64,000 bases of DNA from CAWJMD01 sp963843835. Its GTDB lineage: Bacteria; Actinomycetota; Actinomycetes; Actinomycetales; CAWJMD01. The position numbers and the translations under genes were made by a program. The first letter of the stretch is position 1. Every line of letters starts with the position of its first letter. The notes beneath the pieces were generated by a model that did no database searches, had not been told where the DNA came from, and worked only from the letters and a program-made list of their open reading frames with translations. The stretch is taken from contig CAWJMD010000004.1 in NCBI GenBank assembly GCA_963843835.1, forward strand, positions 124,001 to 188,000, in the 5' to 3' direction. Below are positions 25,946-35,193 of the stretch, piece after piece.

Positions 25946-26968
25946 GTGCAGCAGCGTTCCGGCACCGCCACCATCTACTCGGTCGCCCGCGAGGCGGGGG
26001 TCTCCATCGCGTCCGTCTCTCGAGTCCTCCAGGGCTCCGCGACCGTCTCGGACTCCACCCGACGTCGCGTCTTGGACGCCGTCGACGCGCTGAACTACGT
26101 GCCCACCAGCGCAGCGCGCAGCCTCGCCGTGCGTCACCACGAGGCGCAGGCCCTGGTGCTCCCCGAGCTGGCCGGGCCGTACTACTCCGAGCTGCTGATG
26201 GGTTTCGAGGCCCGGGCGGCCGAGCTCGGCCACGGCGTGCTCCTGCTGCAGGCCGAGGGCCGCGACGACCTCCGTGCCGCGGTGAAGCGTCTCGCGGGGC
26301 GTGTGGACGCGCTCGCCGTGCTGGGGTCCGCCGCGATCCCCGACTCCGTGGTCGACATGCTGCGCGCCGCCAAGCCGGTCCTCCTCGTCGCCGGCGACCC
26401 CCGGCCGGGGGTGGAGGCGATCACCGCCGAGAGCGCGTCGAGCACACGCTTCCTCACCGAGCACCTCTTCGAGCACGGGCGTGAGCGCGTCGTCTTCGTC
26501 GGCGACCCCGACGCGGCTCCCGACGTCCGCGAGCGCCACCGCGGGTACGCCGAGGCGCACGGTGCCCGCGACCGCGTTCCCTTTCCGCCCGTCCGCACGG
26601 AGTTCCGTGAGGAGGACGGCGCCAAGGTCGGTGCGCGCTGGATGCGTGGCGAGATCGACGCCGACGCCCTGGTCTGCGCCAACGACGAGCTCGCGCTGTC
26701 GGTGATGCGACACGTGCAGTCCGCCGGGGTGCGCGTCCCGGAGCGCCTCGCCGTCGTCGGCTTCGACGACCTCATGACCGCGCGCTACGTCCGTCCCGGC
26801 CTCACCACGGTGAGCCAGCCGGTCCGCGAGCTGGGCGGTCTGGCCGCCGAGCGGCTGCACGAGCTGTCCGCCGGCCGCGCTCCCAGTCCCGACCTGACCG
26901 TCCTGCCCACGCGCCCCGTCATCCGCGAGTCGTGCGGATGCCCGGAACGCCTCCCCGAGACCGCCTGA
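25946..26968 (+). CDS. LacI-family transcriptional regulator
   Basis: A 340-residue repressor. Residues 8-60 are the LacI helix-turn-helix and hinge (TIYSVAREAGVSIASVSRVL, then NYVPTSAARSLA); the rest is a periplasmic-binding-protein-like sensor that ends VIRESCGCP. GTG 25946 has GGGGAGG upstream. It is the first gene of the sugar operon and has an operator in its own promoter, so it probably represses itself and the operon until a sugar from the glucan binds. Confidence 0.92.
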   Translation: MQQRSGTATIYSVAREAGVSIASVSRVLQGSATVSDSTRRRVLDAVDALNYVPTSAARSLAVRHHEAQALVLPELAGPYYSELLMGFEARAAELGHGVLLLQAEGRDDLRAAVKRLAGRVDALAVLGSAAIPDSVVDMLRAAKPVLLVAGDPRPGVEAITAESASSTRFLTEHLFEHGRERVVFVGDPDAAPDVRERHRGYAEAHGARDRVPFPPVRTEFREEDGAKVGARWMRGEIDADALVCANDELALSVMRHVQSAGVRVPERLAVVGFDDLMTARYVRPGLTTVSQPVRELGGLAAERLHELSAGRAPSPDLTVLPTRPVIRESCGCPERLPETA

Positions 26969-27010
26969 CCACACCCCGGCCCCCGTGCCGCCACCGAAGG
27001 AGAACACCCG

Positions 27011-28294
27011 ATGAGACGACGCACGCCGACGATCGCGCTGGCCGCGGTCGCTGCCACAGCGATGCTGGTGTCCGGCTGCGGCCGCGCCGCCGACGGACCC
27101 TCGACCGCGAACGAGGCCGGGCAGGACGTCAGCGACGGCCCGGCGACCGGCACCATCACCGTCTGGGCGATGGGGGCCGAGGGGGAGAAGCTGCCGGAGC
27201 TGACCAAGGAGTTCGAGGCCGCCAACCCTGACGTCACGGTCGACGTCACGGCCGTCCCGTGGGACTCCGCGCACGACAAGTTCACCACGGCGATCACGGC
27301 CGGTGAGACCCCTGACGTCGCGATGGTCGGCACCACCTGGATGGGTGAGTTCGCCGGCCTGGGCGCACTCGACCCGACGCCGTCCACGATCGACCCCGGT
27401 TCGTTCTTCGACGGCGCCTGGTCCACCACCGAGGTCGACGGCACCTCGTACGGCGTGCCGTGGTACGTCGAGACCCGGCTCGTCTACTACCGCACCGACC
27501 TGGCCGAGCAGGCCGGCTGGACGGAGCCGCCCAGCGACTGGGAGGGCCTGCACCAGATGGCCTCCGACATGCAGTCCAAGGCCGGCGCGACCTGGGGGAT
27601 CGGCCTCCAGGCCGGAGGCCAGGGCTCGTGGCAGTCCGTCCTCCCGTTCGCGTGGTCCAACGGCGCCGAGCTGACCACCGAGGACGGCTCGGGCTACCAG
27701 TTCGACAGCCCGCAGATGGCCGAGGCGGTGGAGTACTACCAGAGCTACTTCACCGACGGGATCGCCGACCCCGCCGCGCAGGCGACCCCCACCACCGAGC
27801 CGGACTTCGTCAGCGGCAAGGTGCCGATGTTCATCTCCGGCCCCTGGATGATGTCGGCCGTCGAGACCGTCGGTGGCGAGGGCTTCGCAGACAAGTACTC
27901 CGTGATGCCCATGCCCGAGAAGGAGACCTCGGCGTCCTTCGTCGGCGGGTCCAACCTCGCGGTCTTCAAGGACAGCGAGAACCGCGACAGCGCCTGGAAG
28001 CTCGTCCAGTGGCTCTCCGACCCCGAGGTCCAGGCGAAGTGGTACGGCCTGTCCACCGACCTCCCTGCTGCGACAGCCGCCTGGGACGACCCGGCCCTCA
28101 GCGAGGACGAGAAGCTCTCGACGTTCGGCACCCAGCTCGAAACCGCGAAGGCGCCGCCGTCCTTCCCCACCTGGGAGCAGGTCGTGACCGGCTTCGACAC
28201 CGAGCTGGCGAAGGTCACGAGGAACGGTGAGGACGTCGGGGCCGCGCTGCAGACCGTCCAGAAGCAGGCCGAGTCGATCGGCACAGGGCAGTAA
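27011..28294 (+). CDS. ABC sugar-binding lipoprotein (family 1)
   Basis: A 427-residue extracellular binding protein. The signal peptide ends in the lipobox LVSGC with the lipid-anchored Cys23. The mature part has the typical family 1 opening (GTITVWAMGAEGEKLPELTKE) and later the GPWMMS segment. It should capture an oligosaccharide and pass it to the two permeases behind it. No ATPase gene is in the operon; a shared MsiK-type ATPase elsewhere is the usual actinobacterial solution. Confidence 0.92.
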   Translation: MRRRTPTIALAAVAATAMLVSGCGRAADGPSTANEAGQDVSDGPATGTITVWAMGAEGEKLPELTKEFEAANPDVTVDVTAVPWDSAHDKFTTAITAGETPDVAMVGTTWMGEFAGLGALDPTPSTIDPGSFFDGAWSTTEVDGTSYGVPWYVETRLVYYRTDLAEQAGWTEPPSDWEGLHQMASDMQSKAGATWGIGLQAGGQGSWQSVLPFAWSNGAELTTEDGSGYQFDSPQMAEAVEYYQSYFTDGIADPAAQATPTTEPDFVSGKVPMFISGPWMMSAVETVGGEGFADKYSVMPMPEKETSASFVGGSNLAVFKDSENRDSAWKLVQWLSDPEVQAKWYGLSTDLPAATAAWDDPALSEDEKLSTFGTQLETAKAPPSFPTWEQVVTGFDTELAKVTRNGEDVGAALQTVQKQAESIGTGQ

Positions 28295-28300
28295 GGCGCG

Positions 28301-29227
28301 ATGACCGCCACCACGACGGCTCCGACCGCCGTCCCCTCCCGCCGCCGCACCCGGCTGCGGGAGGGGCGGGCGGCCTGGATCCTCGCCCTGCCGTTCTGCC
28401 TGCTGTTCCTGGCCTTCACGGTCTGGCCGGTCATCCAGTCGCTCTTCATGAGCTTCACCGACACCGGCGCGCGAGACCTGCGCACACCCTTCTCGGTGAA
28501 CCCGGTGGGGCTCGACAACTACACGCGCGCGCTGTCGGACGACAGGTTCGTCACCGCGGCCGGCAACACCGCGTACTTCGTCCTCGTCGGAGTGCCGCTC
28601 ACACTGGTGATGGCGTTGGCGGCGGCGGTGGCCCTCGACAAGGGCATCACCCGGCTCCGCGCCTTCTTCCGGCTCGGCTTCTACCTGCCGGTGATCACCT
28701 CGATCGTCGCAGTGGCCGTGGTATGGCGCTTCATCCTGCAGACCGACGGCGGCCTGCTGAACACCTTCCTCGGCTGGTTCGGCATGGACGGCCCCAACTG
28801 GCTCGGCAGCGAGGACTGGTCGATGCCGGGCATCATCCTGATGGCCGCCTGGCGCAACTTCGGTACCGGCATGATCATCTTCCTCGCCGGCCTGCAGGCG
28901 GTGCCCGCGATGCTGCACGAGGCCGCCGCCATCGACGGGGCCGGCGCCTGGCAGCGCTTCCGGCACATCACCCTGCCTCTGCTGCGACCAACGCTGCTGT
29001 TCGTCTCCGTCACCACGATGATCGGCTACCTGCAGTTCTTCGAGGAGCCGTTCGTGCTCACCAAGGGCGGGCCGGTGGACAGCACGCTCTCGATGACGAT
29101 GTACACGTTCCAGCAGTTCGGCTTCGGCAACTACGGCTTCGCCGCGGCGCTCAGCTACATCATCTTCGTGGTCGTCGCCGTCGTGACGGCCATCCAGTTC
29201 CGCCTGCTGCGGGAGAACACCTCATGA
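28301..29227 (+). CDS. ABC sugar permease (MalF type)
   Basis: A 308-residue inner-membrane permease with about six hydrophobic segments. The EAA loop that contacts the ATPase reads EAAAIDGAGAWQRFRHITLP. It starts seven bases after the binding-protein gene, and its stop overlaps the next permease start (ATGA). Import of an oligosaccharide is inferred from the operon. Confidence 0.93.
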   Translation: MTATTTAPTAVPSRRRTRLREGRAAWILALPFCLLFLAFTVWPVIQSLFMSFTDTGARDLRTPFSVNPVGLDNYTRALSDDRFVTAAGNTAYFVLVGVPLTLVMALAAAVALDKGITRLRAFFRLGFYLPVITSIVAVAVVWRFILQTDGGLLNTFLGWFGMDGPNWLGSEDWSMPGIILMAAWRNFGTGMIIFLAGLQAVPAMLHEAAAIDGAGAWQRFRHITLPLLRPTLLFVSVTTMIGYLQFFEEPFVLTKGGPVDSTLSMTMYTFQQFGFGNYGFAAALSYIIFVVVAVVTAIQFRLLRENTS

Positions 29228-30132
29228 CCACCAGAGACGACGTCCTGCGGACCGTGCCCGTCGTGGCTGCGGACGCTCCGGATGTCCGGACCGAGCAGTC
29301 CGAGCCCCGTGGCCGACCCCGCCTGGGCCGGTACTGGCTGTACCCCGTCCTGTCCCTCCTGCTCGTCGTCGTCGCGTCACCGTTCGCCTGGATGGTGCTC
29401 GGCAGCTTCAAGTCCGAGAGCGAGCTCCGCCAGATCCCGCCGACGTGGTGGCCGGAGAACGCGTCGCTGGACAACTACACGCAGCTGTTCTCCCGGCTCG
29501 ACTTCGGCACGTACTTCGTCAACTCCGCGATCGTGGCGGTCGTCGTCACGGCGGGGAACCTGCTGTTCTGCTCGATGCTCGGCTACGCCCTGGCGATGCT
29601 CGACTTCCGCGGCAAGAAGGTCGTGTTCCTGCTGGTCATGACCACGCTGCTCATCCCCGGCGTCGTGACCTTCGTGCCGCTGTTCGTGCTGGTCGCGAAC
29701 GCCGGGCTGATCAACTCACTGCCGGGACTGATCCTGCCCTTCCTGGTCAGCCCCTTCGGTGTGTTCCTCATGCGCCAGTACATCCTCGGGCTGCCGCGCG
29801 ACCTGCTCGACGCGGGCAGGGTCGACGGAGCCGGGGAGCTGCGCATCTTCGCCCAGATCTTCCTGCCGCTGTGCGGGCCTGCCCTCGCGACGCTCGGCAT
29901 CCTCACGTTCCTCGGCAGCTGGAACAACTTCCTCTGGCCGCTGGTCGTGGCGCAGACCGAGGACCACTACACGCTGCCGGTGGCGTTGGCCCTGTACTCC
30001 ACCGGTCAGAACAGCATGAACTACGGCCTGCTGCTGGCGGGTGCGACGGTCGTCGTCGTCCCGGTGCTGCTCGTCTTCATCGCCTTCCAGCGCCGCATCA
30101 TCGAAGGCATCGCCACCACCGGCATCAAGTGA
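29224..30132 (+). CDS. ABC sugar permease (MalG type)
   Basis: A 302-residue permease with about six hydrophobic segments after a 40-residue cytoplasmic start. The EAA loop reads DAGRVDGAGELRIFAQIFLP. The ATG at 29224 overlaps the previous stop by four bases. It pairs with the MalF-type permease to form the channel. A hydrolase gene follows 65 bases later. Confidence 0.93.
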   Translation: MTTRDDVLRTVPVVAADAPDVRTEQSEPRGRPRLGRYWLYPVLSLLLVVVASPFAWMVLGSFKSESELRQIPPTWWPENASLDNYTQLFSRLDFGTYFVNSAIVAVVVTAGNLLFCSMLGYALAMLDFRGKKVVFLLVMTTLLIPGVVTFVPLFVLVANAGLINSLPGLILPFLVSPFGVFLMRQYILGLPRDLLDAGRVDGAGELRIFAQIFLPLCGPALATLGILTFLGSWNNFLWPLVVAQTEDHYTLPVALALYSTGQNSMNYGLLLAGATVVVVPVLLVFIAFQRRIIEGIATTGIK

Positions 30133-30197
30133 GAACCATTGCGGCCGTAAGCCGCATGTCCGAAGACACGTACGATCCACGATCGGAGCCCCATCCG

Positions 30198-31787
30198 ATG
30201 GCCACCACGCCGTCCACGTCCCGTCGCCAGTTCCTCGTCGCCGCCGGAGCGGCCGCCACCATCGGTGGAGGCCTGCTGACCGCAGGTCCTGCCTCCGCGT
30301 CGGCCCCGGCCGTGCTGCTCAGCGGCCGGGACGCGGGTCGCGTTGACCCCCGCCGGGTCCACCGGTGGGCGGCGGACACCTGGCACTCGCTCGACGCCAT
30401 GACCGACCCTGCGACGGGGCTGCCGGCCGACAACATCCCCGAGTCGCTCGCTGCCGGCGACCGCAGCGGCTACACCTCGCCGACCAACATCGGCGGCTAC
30501 CTGTGGAGCGCGATCGTCGCCCGCGAGCTGGGCATCATCAGCCGCAAGGAGTGCACGCAGCGCCTCGACCGGACCTTGCGCACGCTGCTGCGCATGCGGC
30601 ACCACGAGCCGAGCGGCATGTACTACAACTGGTACGACGAGGCCTCCGGGGAGGTCATCACCGCCTGGCCGGGCACCGGCGACCGCGTCTACCCCTTCCT
30701 GTCCAGCGTCGACAACGGGTGGCTCGGGGCCGCGCTCATGGTCGTGCGCTCGGCGGACCGCCGGGTCTCGCGGCTCGCGGACCAGGTGTTCTCCCGGATG
30801 CGCTGGGACATGTTCTACAACGCCTCGCACCCGCGTCCGGGTGGCCTCATGCACGGCGGCTTCTACGACGCCCCGCCGCCGGAGGGCTCGGGCACGTTCA
30901 CCGGAAACCACATCGGCGTAGGACCGGACGTCTGGTACACGCACCACCACTACGACACCACGGTGTCGGAGACGCGGATCACCAGCTACCTCGGCATCGC
31001 TACCGGGCAGGTCCCCGGTGCCCACTACTACGCCAGCTGGCGCACCTTCCCCTCGTCCGACGACTGGTCGTGGCAGGAGTCGAAGCCGGTCGGTTTCGAC
31101 CGCACGTACCTCGGCATCGACGTGTACGAAGGGGCGTACGAGTACCGCGGCATGAAGATCGTCCCGGGCTGGGGCGGCAGCATGTTCGAGGAGCTGATGC
31201 CCGACGTGTTCGTCCCGGAGGCCAAGTGGGCCCCCAGGTCGTGGGGACGCAACCACCCGCTGCACGTACGGGCGCAGCGCGAGCACGGGATGCTCGAGGC
31301 CGGTTACGGGTACTGGGGCTTCTCGCCTTCCAGCGACCCGCTCGCGAACTACCGCGAGTACGGCGTCGATGCGCTGGGGCTCAACCCGGAGGGCTACTTC
31401 TCGGACGTCGAGAAGACCAACTACGACGCCGGCTTCGGGACGGCGCGACCGGGGACGAACCCCACGCCCACGTACGGCGACGGCGTCGTGACCCCGCACG
31501 CCTCGTTCCTGGCGATGCAGCACGAGCCGGTCGAGGCGTTCACCAACCTGACGCGCATCGAGCGCGAGCTGGGTGCGTACGCCGAGGGCGGCTTCTTCGA
31601 TGCCGTGGCGGTGGGCTCCGGCACGATCGCGCGCCGCTACCTCGCGCTCGACCAGGCGATGGTGATGGGCGCGATCGGCAACGTCATGGAGCACGACGTG
31701 ATCCGGAAGGCATTCTCCACCAGGCAGGTCGAGCGACGGCTGCGACCGGTCATCGGTATCGAGGAGTTCGCGGCGGGTCGCGCCTGA
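30198..31787 (+). CDS. Tat-exported glucoamylase-domain (GH144-like) glycoside hydrolase
   Basis: A 529-residue protein. Arg9-Arg10 in TSRRQFLVAAGAAATIGGGL begin a twin-arginine signal peptide with a cut near ASA. The rest is one alpha/alpha-barrel of the glucoamylase family (PF10091): TNIGGYLWSAIVARELGIIS, YNWYD, SSVDNGWLGAALM, WGGSMFEELMPD and GYWGFSPSSDP. Bacterial members of GH144 are endo-beta-1,2-glucanases. The ATG at 30198 is chosen because it puts the Tat motif at the N-terminus. It should cut the polymer outside the cell for the ABC importer. Exact linkage is inferred from family, not proven. Confidence 0.8.
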   Translation: MATTPSTSRRQFLVAAGAAATIGGGLLTAGPASASAPAVLLSGRDAGRVDPRRVHRWAADTWHSLDAMTDPATGLPADNIPESLAAGDRSGYTSPTNIGGYLWSAIVARELGIISRKECTQRLDRTLRTLLRMRHHEPSGMYYNWYDEASGEVITAWPGTGDRVYPFLSSVDNGWLGAALMVVRSADRRVSRLADQVFSRMRWDMFYNASHPRPGGLMHGGFYDAPPPEGSGTFTGNHIGVGPDVWYTHHHYDTTVSETRITSYLGIATGQVPGAHYYASWRTFPSSDDWSWQESKPVGFDRTYLGIDVYEGAYEYRGMKIVPGWGGSMFEELMPDVFVPEAKWAPRSWGRNHPLHVRAQREHGMLEAGYGYWGFSPSSDPLANYREYGVDALGLNPEGYFSDVEKTNYDAGFGTARPGTNPTPTYGDGVVTPHASFLAMQHEPVEAFTNLTRIERELGAYAEGGFFDAVAVGSGTIARRYLALDQAMVMGAIGNVMEHDVIRKAFSTRQVERRLRPVIGIEEFAAGRA

Positions 31788-31834
31788 CCCCCGTCCCCAC
31801 CCTCACCGCCCCGCTCACCACTCTCGGGAGAGAC

Positions 31835-33640
31835 ATGCCCACCGCACGAGCAGCCACCAAGCAGCAGCCCTACCGCAACGCCGACCTGACTGCCGAGGAG
31901 CGGGTCGACGACCTGCTGCCGCGGCTGTCCCTCGAGGAGAAGGTCGGCCTGATGTTCCACACCGTCATCGAGGCGGGGTCGGACGGCTCGGTGCTCGAGG
32001 GGCCGGGGAGGATCAGCAAGTCGTCGACCCGTGAGGTGGTCCAGGGCAAGTTCGTCAACCACTTCAACGTCCACGACCTGGACGACCCGCGGATGGCCGC
32101 CCGCTGGTACAACACCGTCCAGCGGCTGGCCGCCGAGACGCCGCACGGCATCCCGGTGACGATCTCGACGGATCCCCGGCACGCGTTCATCGAGAACGCC
32201 GGCGCCTCGTTCGCGGCGAAGGCGTTCTCGCAGTGGCCCGAGCCGCTCGGCCTGGCCGCGCTGCGGGACGCCGACCTGGTGCGGCGGTTCGCGGACATCG
32301 CCCGGCAGGAGTACGTGGCGGTGGGCATCCGGGCAGCGCTGCACCCGACCCTCGACCTGGCCACCGAGCCGCGCTGGGCCCGTCAGGCTCAGACGTTCGG
32401 GCAGGACCCCGCACTGGTCAGCGAGCTGGGCCTGGCCTACCTGGCCGGGTTCCAACAGGGCTCGCTCCGGCCGGGCAGCGTGGCGTGCACGAGCAAGCAC
32501 TTCCCGGGCGGTGGTCCGCAGAAGGACGGCGAGGACGCGCACTTCCCCTACGGCCGCGAGCAGGTCTACCCCGGCGGACGGTTCGCCGACCACCTCAGCC
32601 CGTTCCCGCGGATGGTCGAGGCCGGGACGGCCGCGGTCATGCCCTACTACGGCATGCCGGTCGACCTCGTCGTCGACGGCGAACCCGTCGAGCAGGTGGG
32701 CTTCGGGTACAGCCGCCAGGTCGTCACCGGGATGCTGCGCGAGGGTCTCGGGTACGACGGCGTCGTGCTCACCGACTGGGAGCTCGTCAATGACAACCAC
32801 GTCGGCGACCAGGTCCTGCCGGCCCGCTCGTGGGGGGTCGAGCACCTCGACGCGCACGGCCGGATGGAGCTGATCCTGCACGCCGGGTGCGACCAGTTCG
32901 GTGGCGAGGAGTGCGTCGACGTCCTGCTCGACCTCGTGCGCCAGGGGCGGGTCACCGAGGAGCGCGTCGACGAGTCCGCGCGCCGACTGCTTCTGGTGAA
33001 GTTCCGGCTCGGCCTGTTCGACGACCCCTACGTCGACGAGGACGAGGCGGCCGCGGTCGTCGGCCGTGAGGACTTCCGCGCCGCCGGTATGGCTGCGCAG
33101 TCAGCCTCCGTCACCGTGCTGCAGAACGGCTCCGACGCCCTCGCCGCCGTCCTGCCGATGTCCGAGGGCGTCCGTGTCTACCTCGAGGGTGCCGACCCGG
33201 CCGTGGTCGGCCGGTACGCGACCGTCGTCGACCGCCCCGAGGACGCGGACGTCGCCCTCGTCCGGCTGATGGCGCCGTTCGAACCCCGCTCCGACCTGTT
33301 CCTCGAGTCGTGGTTCCACCAGGGCTCGCTGGACTTCCCCCCGGGGCTGGTGTCCCGGCTCGCCCGGATCGCACGTGGCTGCCCTCTGGTGGTGGACGTG
33401 GTCCTCGACCGGCCGGCCGTGCTCACGCCCCTGCTGCCGTTCAGCTCCGCCGTGGTCGGCAGCTTCGGGACCTGCGACGCGGCCCTGATGGAGGCGCTGA
33501 CGGGCGCCGTGGTGCCGCGCGGCCGGATGCCGTTCGACCTGCCCCGGTCGATGGAGCAGGTGCGCCGCCACCCCGAGGACGTCCCCGGGTACGACGACCC
33601 GCTGTTCGCCTTCGGGCACGGGCTGGGTCTGCCGGGCTGA
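31835..33640 (+). CDS. Family 3 glycoside hydrolase (beta-glucosidase type)
   Basis: A 601-residue GH3 enzyme without a signal peptide, so cytoplasmic. The catalytic barrel has KHFPGGG and the likely nucleophile Asp314 in VVLTDWELVND; a C-terminal alpha/beta sandwich ends in FAFGHGLGLPG. The fibronectin-like third domain of longer GH3 enzymes is missing. CGGGAG lies before the ATG. In this operon it probably splits imported short glucans, such as sophorose or sophorotriose, to glucose. Confidence 0.88.
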   Translation: MPTARAATKQQPYRNADLTAEERVDDLLPRLSLEEKVGLMFHTVIEAGSDGSVLEGPGRISKSSTREVVQGKFVNHFNVHDLDDPRMAARWYNTVQRLAAETPHGIPVTISTDPRHAFIENAGASFAAKAFSQWPEPLGLAALRDADLVRRFADIARQEYVAVGIRAALHPTLDLATEPRWARQAQTFGQDPALVSELGLAYLAGFQQGSLRPGSVACTSKHFPGGGPQKDGEDAHFPYGREQVYPGGRFADHLSPFPRMVEAGTAAVMPYYGMPVDLVVDGEPVEQVGFGYSRQVVTGMLREGLGYDGVVLTDWELVNDNHVGDQVLPARSWGVEHLDAHGRMELILHAGCDQFGGEECVDVLLDLVRQGRVTEERVDESARRLLLVKFRLGLFDDPYVDEDEAAAVVGREDFRAAGMAAQSASVTVLQNGSDALAAVLPMSEGVRVYLEGADPAVVGRYATVVDRPEDADVALVRLMAPFEPRSDLFLESWFHQGSLDFPPGLVSRLARIARGCPLVVDVVLDRPAVLTPLLPFSSAVVGSFGTCDAALMEALTGAVVPRGRMPFDLPRSMEQVRRHPEDVPGYDDPLFAFGHGLGLPG

Positions 33641-33825
33641 TCGCAGGCCTGGACTGGAGGCCCCGTTCGTCCGGGTGAGCGGTCGGCGTCGTACCCGCGT
33701 GTCCGGATGGCGGGACGTCGTGCGGTCGTAGGGTGGACACGCGAGAAGATCGGCGTGCCCGGGCAGGGGTCCGGCAGCATCCCTCGGCGGCCTGGACGGT
33801 GGACCGCCCGACGACGGAGGACGGC

Positions 33826-35193
33826 GTGGTCGCTGAGCAGAGCGGGCCCGGTGCCCCGGCGCAGGCGCGTCCCGTGCGCGTGGCGCTCCTCGGCTGCGGC
33901 GTGGTCGGTACGGAGGTCGCGCGGCTGCTGACCTCGAACGCCGCCGACCTGACGGCCAGGGTCGGCGCACCCCTCGAGCTCGTCGGCATCGCCGTGCGGC
34001 GCCCCACGCGGCGGCGGGACCTCGACCTGGATCCCGACCTGCTCACCACCGACGCGGAGGCCCTGGTCGAAGGGGCCGACGTGGTCGTCGAGGTGATCGG
34101 CGGGATCGAACCCGCACGGTCCCTGATCCTGCGCGCGATGGAGCACGGCGCCTCGGTCGTCACGGCCAACAAGGCCCTCCTGGCCGAGGACGGTCCGACG
34201 CTCTACGAGGCCGCGGCCAAGCACGGAGTGGACCTGTACTTCGAGGCCGCGGTGGCAGGTGCGATCCCGCTGGTGCGGCCGGTGCGGGAGTCGATGGCGG
34301 GGGACCGCATCACCCGGGTCCTCGGCATCGTCAACGGGACCACCAACTACGTGCTCGACCAGATGGACTCCACCGGAGCCGGTTTCGAGGAGTCGGTGCA
34401 GCAGGCTCAGGCGCTCGGCTACGCCGAGGCCGACCCGACGGCAGACGTCGAGGGCTTCGACGCGGCGGCGAAGGCGGCCATTCTCGCCTCCCTGGCGTTC
34501 CACACGCGCGTCTCGGCGGCCGACGTGCACCGCGAGGGGATCACGGCCGTGACGGCCACCGATGTCGCGGCCGCCGCGGCCTCGGGCTGCGTCGTCAAGC
34601 TGCTCGCGATCTGCGAGCTGACCGACACCCCTGCGGGTCAGGGGGTCTCGGTCCGCGTGCACCCGGCGATGCTGCCGCGGGAGCATCCCCTGGCCGCGGT
34701 CCGCGGCGCCTACAACGCCGTGTTCGTCGAGGCCGAGGCGGCGGGTTCGCTGATGTTCTACGGCGCCGGCGCCGGTGGCCAGCCGACCGCCAGCGCGGTG
34801 CTGGGCGACCTGGTCGCGGTGGCTCGTCACCGGGTCGGGGGAGGACGCGGACCCGGCGAGTCGACCTACGCCGACCTGCCCGTCCTCGAGATGGGCGAGG
34901 TGCTCACGCGCTACCACGTGCGCCTCGACGTGGCCGACCGTCCCGGGGTGCTGGCCCAGGTGGCGCAGGTCTTCGCCGACCACGGGGTCTCCCTCGAGAC
35001 CGTCAGCCAGCGCCTCCTGCCGGCTGACCCCGAGGCGACGGACGGCCCGGAGCGCGGGCGTGCATCGGGGGCGGCCCTCGTGCTGGTCACGCACACCGCA
35101 CCCGACTCGGCCCTGGCGGCGACCGTGAGGACGCTGGCCGAGCTCGACATCGTCGATGCGGTCGCCTCGGTGCTGCGGGTCGAGGGGTCCTGA
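33826..35193 (+). CDS. hom: Homoserine dehydrogenase
   Basis: A 455-residue enzyme that reduces aspartate semialdehyde to homoserine. The N-terminus has the Rossmann motif ALLGCGVVGTEV; the middle has the catalytic FEAAVAGAIPLVRPVRES and GIVNGTTNYVLDQM; the last 90 residues are an ACT domain (LDVADRPGVLAQVAQVFADH) that allows feedback by threonine. GTG 33826 has GGAGG five bases upstream. The stop overlaps the thrC start (TGATG). First gene of hom-thrC-thrB. Confidence 0.95.
   Translation: MVAEQSGPGAPAQARPVRVALLGCGVVGTEVARLLTSNAADLTARVGAPLELVGIAVRRPTRRRDLDLDPDLLTTDAEALVEGADVVVEVIGGIEPARSLILRAMEHGASVVTANKALLAEDGPTLYEAAAKHGVDLYFEAAVAGAIPLVRPVRESMAGDRITRVLGIVNGTTNYVLDQMDSTGAGFEESVQQAQALGYAEADPTADVEGFDAAAKAAILASLAFHTRVSAADVHREGITAVTATDVAAAAASGCVVKLLAICELTDTPAGQGVSVRVHPAMLPREHPLAAVRGAYNAVFVEAEAAGSLMFYGAGAGGQPTASAVLGDLVAVARHRVGGGRGPGESTYADLPVLEMGEVLTRYHVRLDVADRPGVLAQVAQVFADHGVSLETVSQRLLPADPEATDGPERGRASGAALVLVTHTAPDSALAATVRTLAELDIVDAVASVLRVEGS

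Noticed and set aside
31817..31834. A fourth copy of the 42-bp repeat core (ctctcgggagag) before the GH3 gene
   Set aside because: Only the central bases match and they serve as the ribosome site; the flanking repeat sequence is absent.
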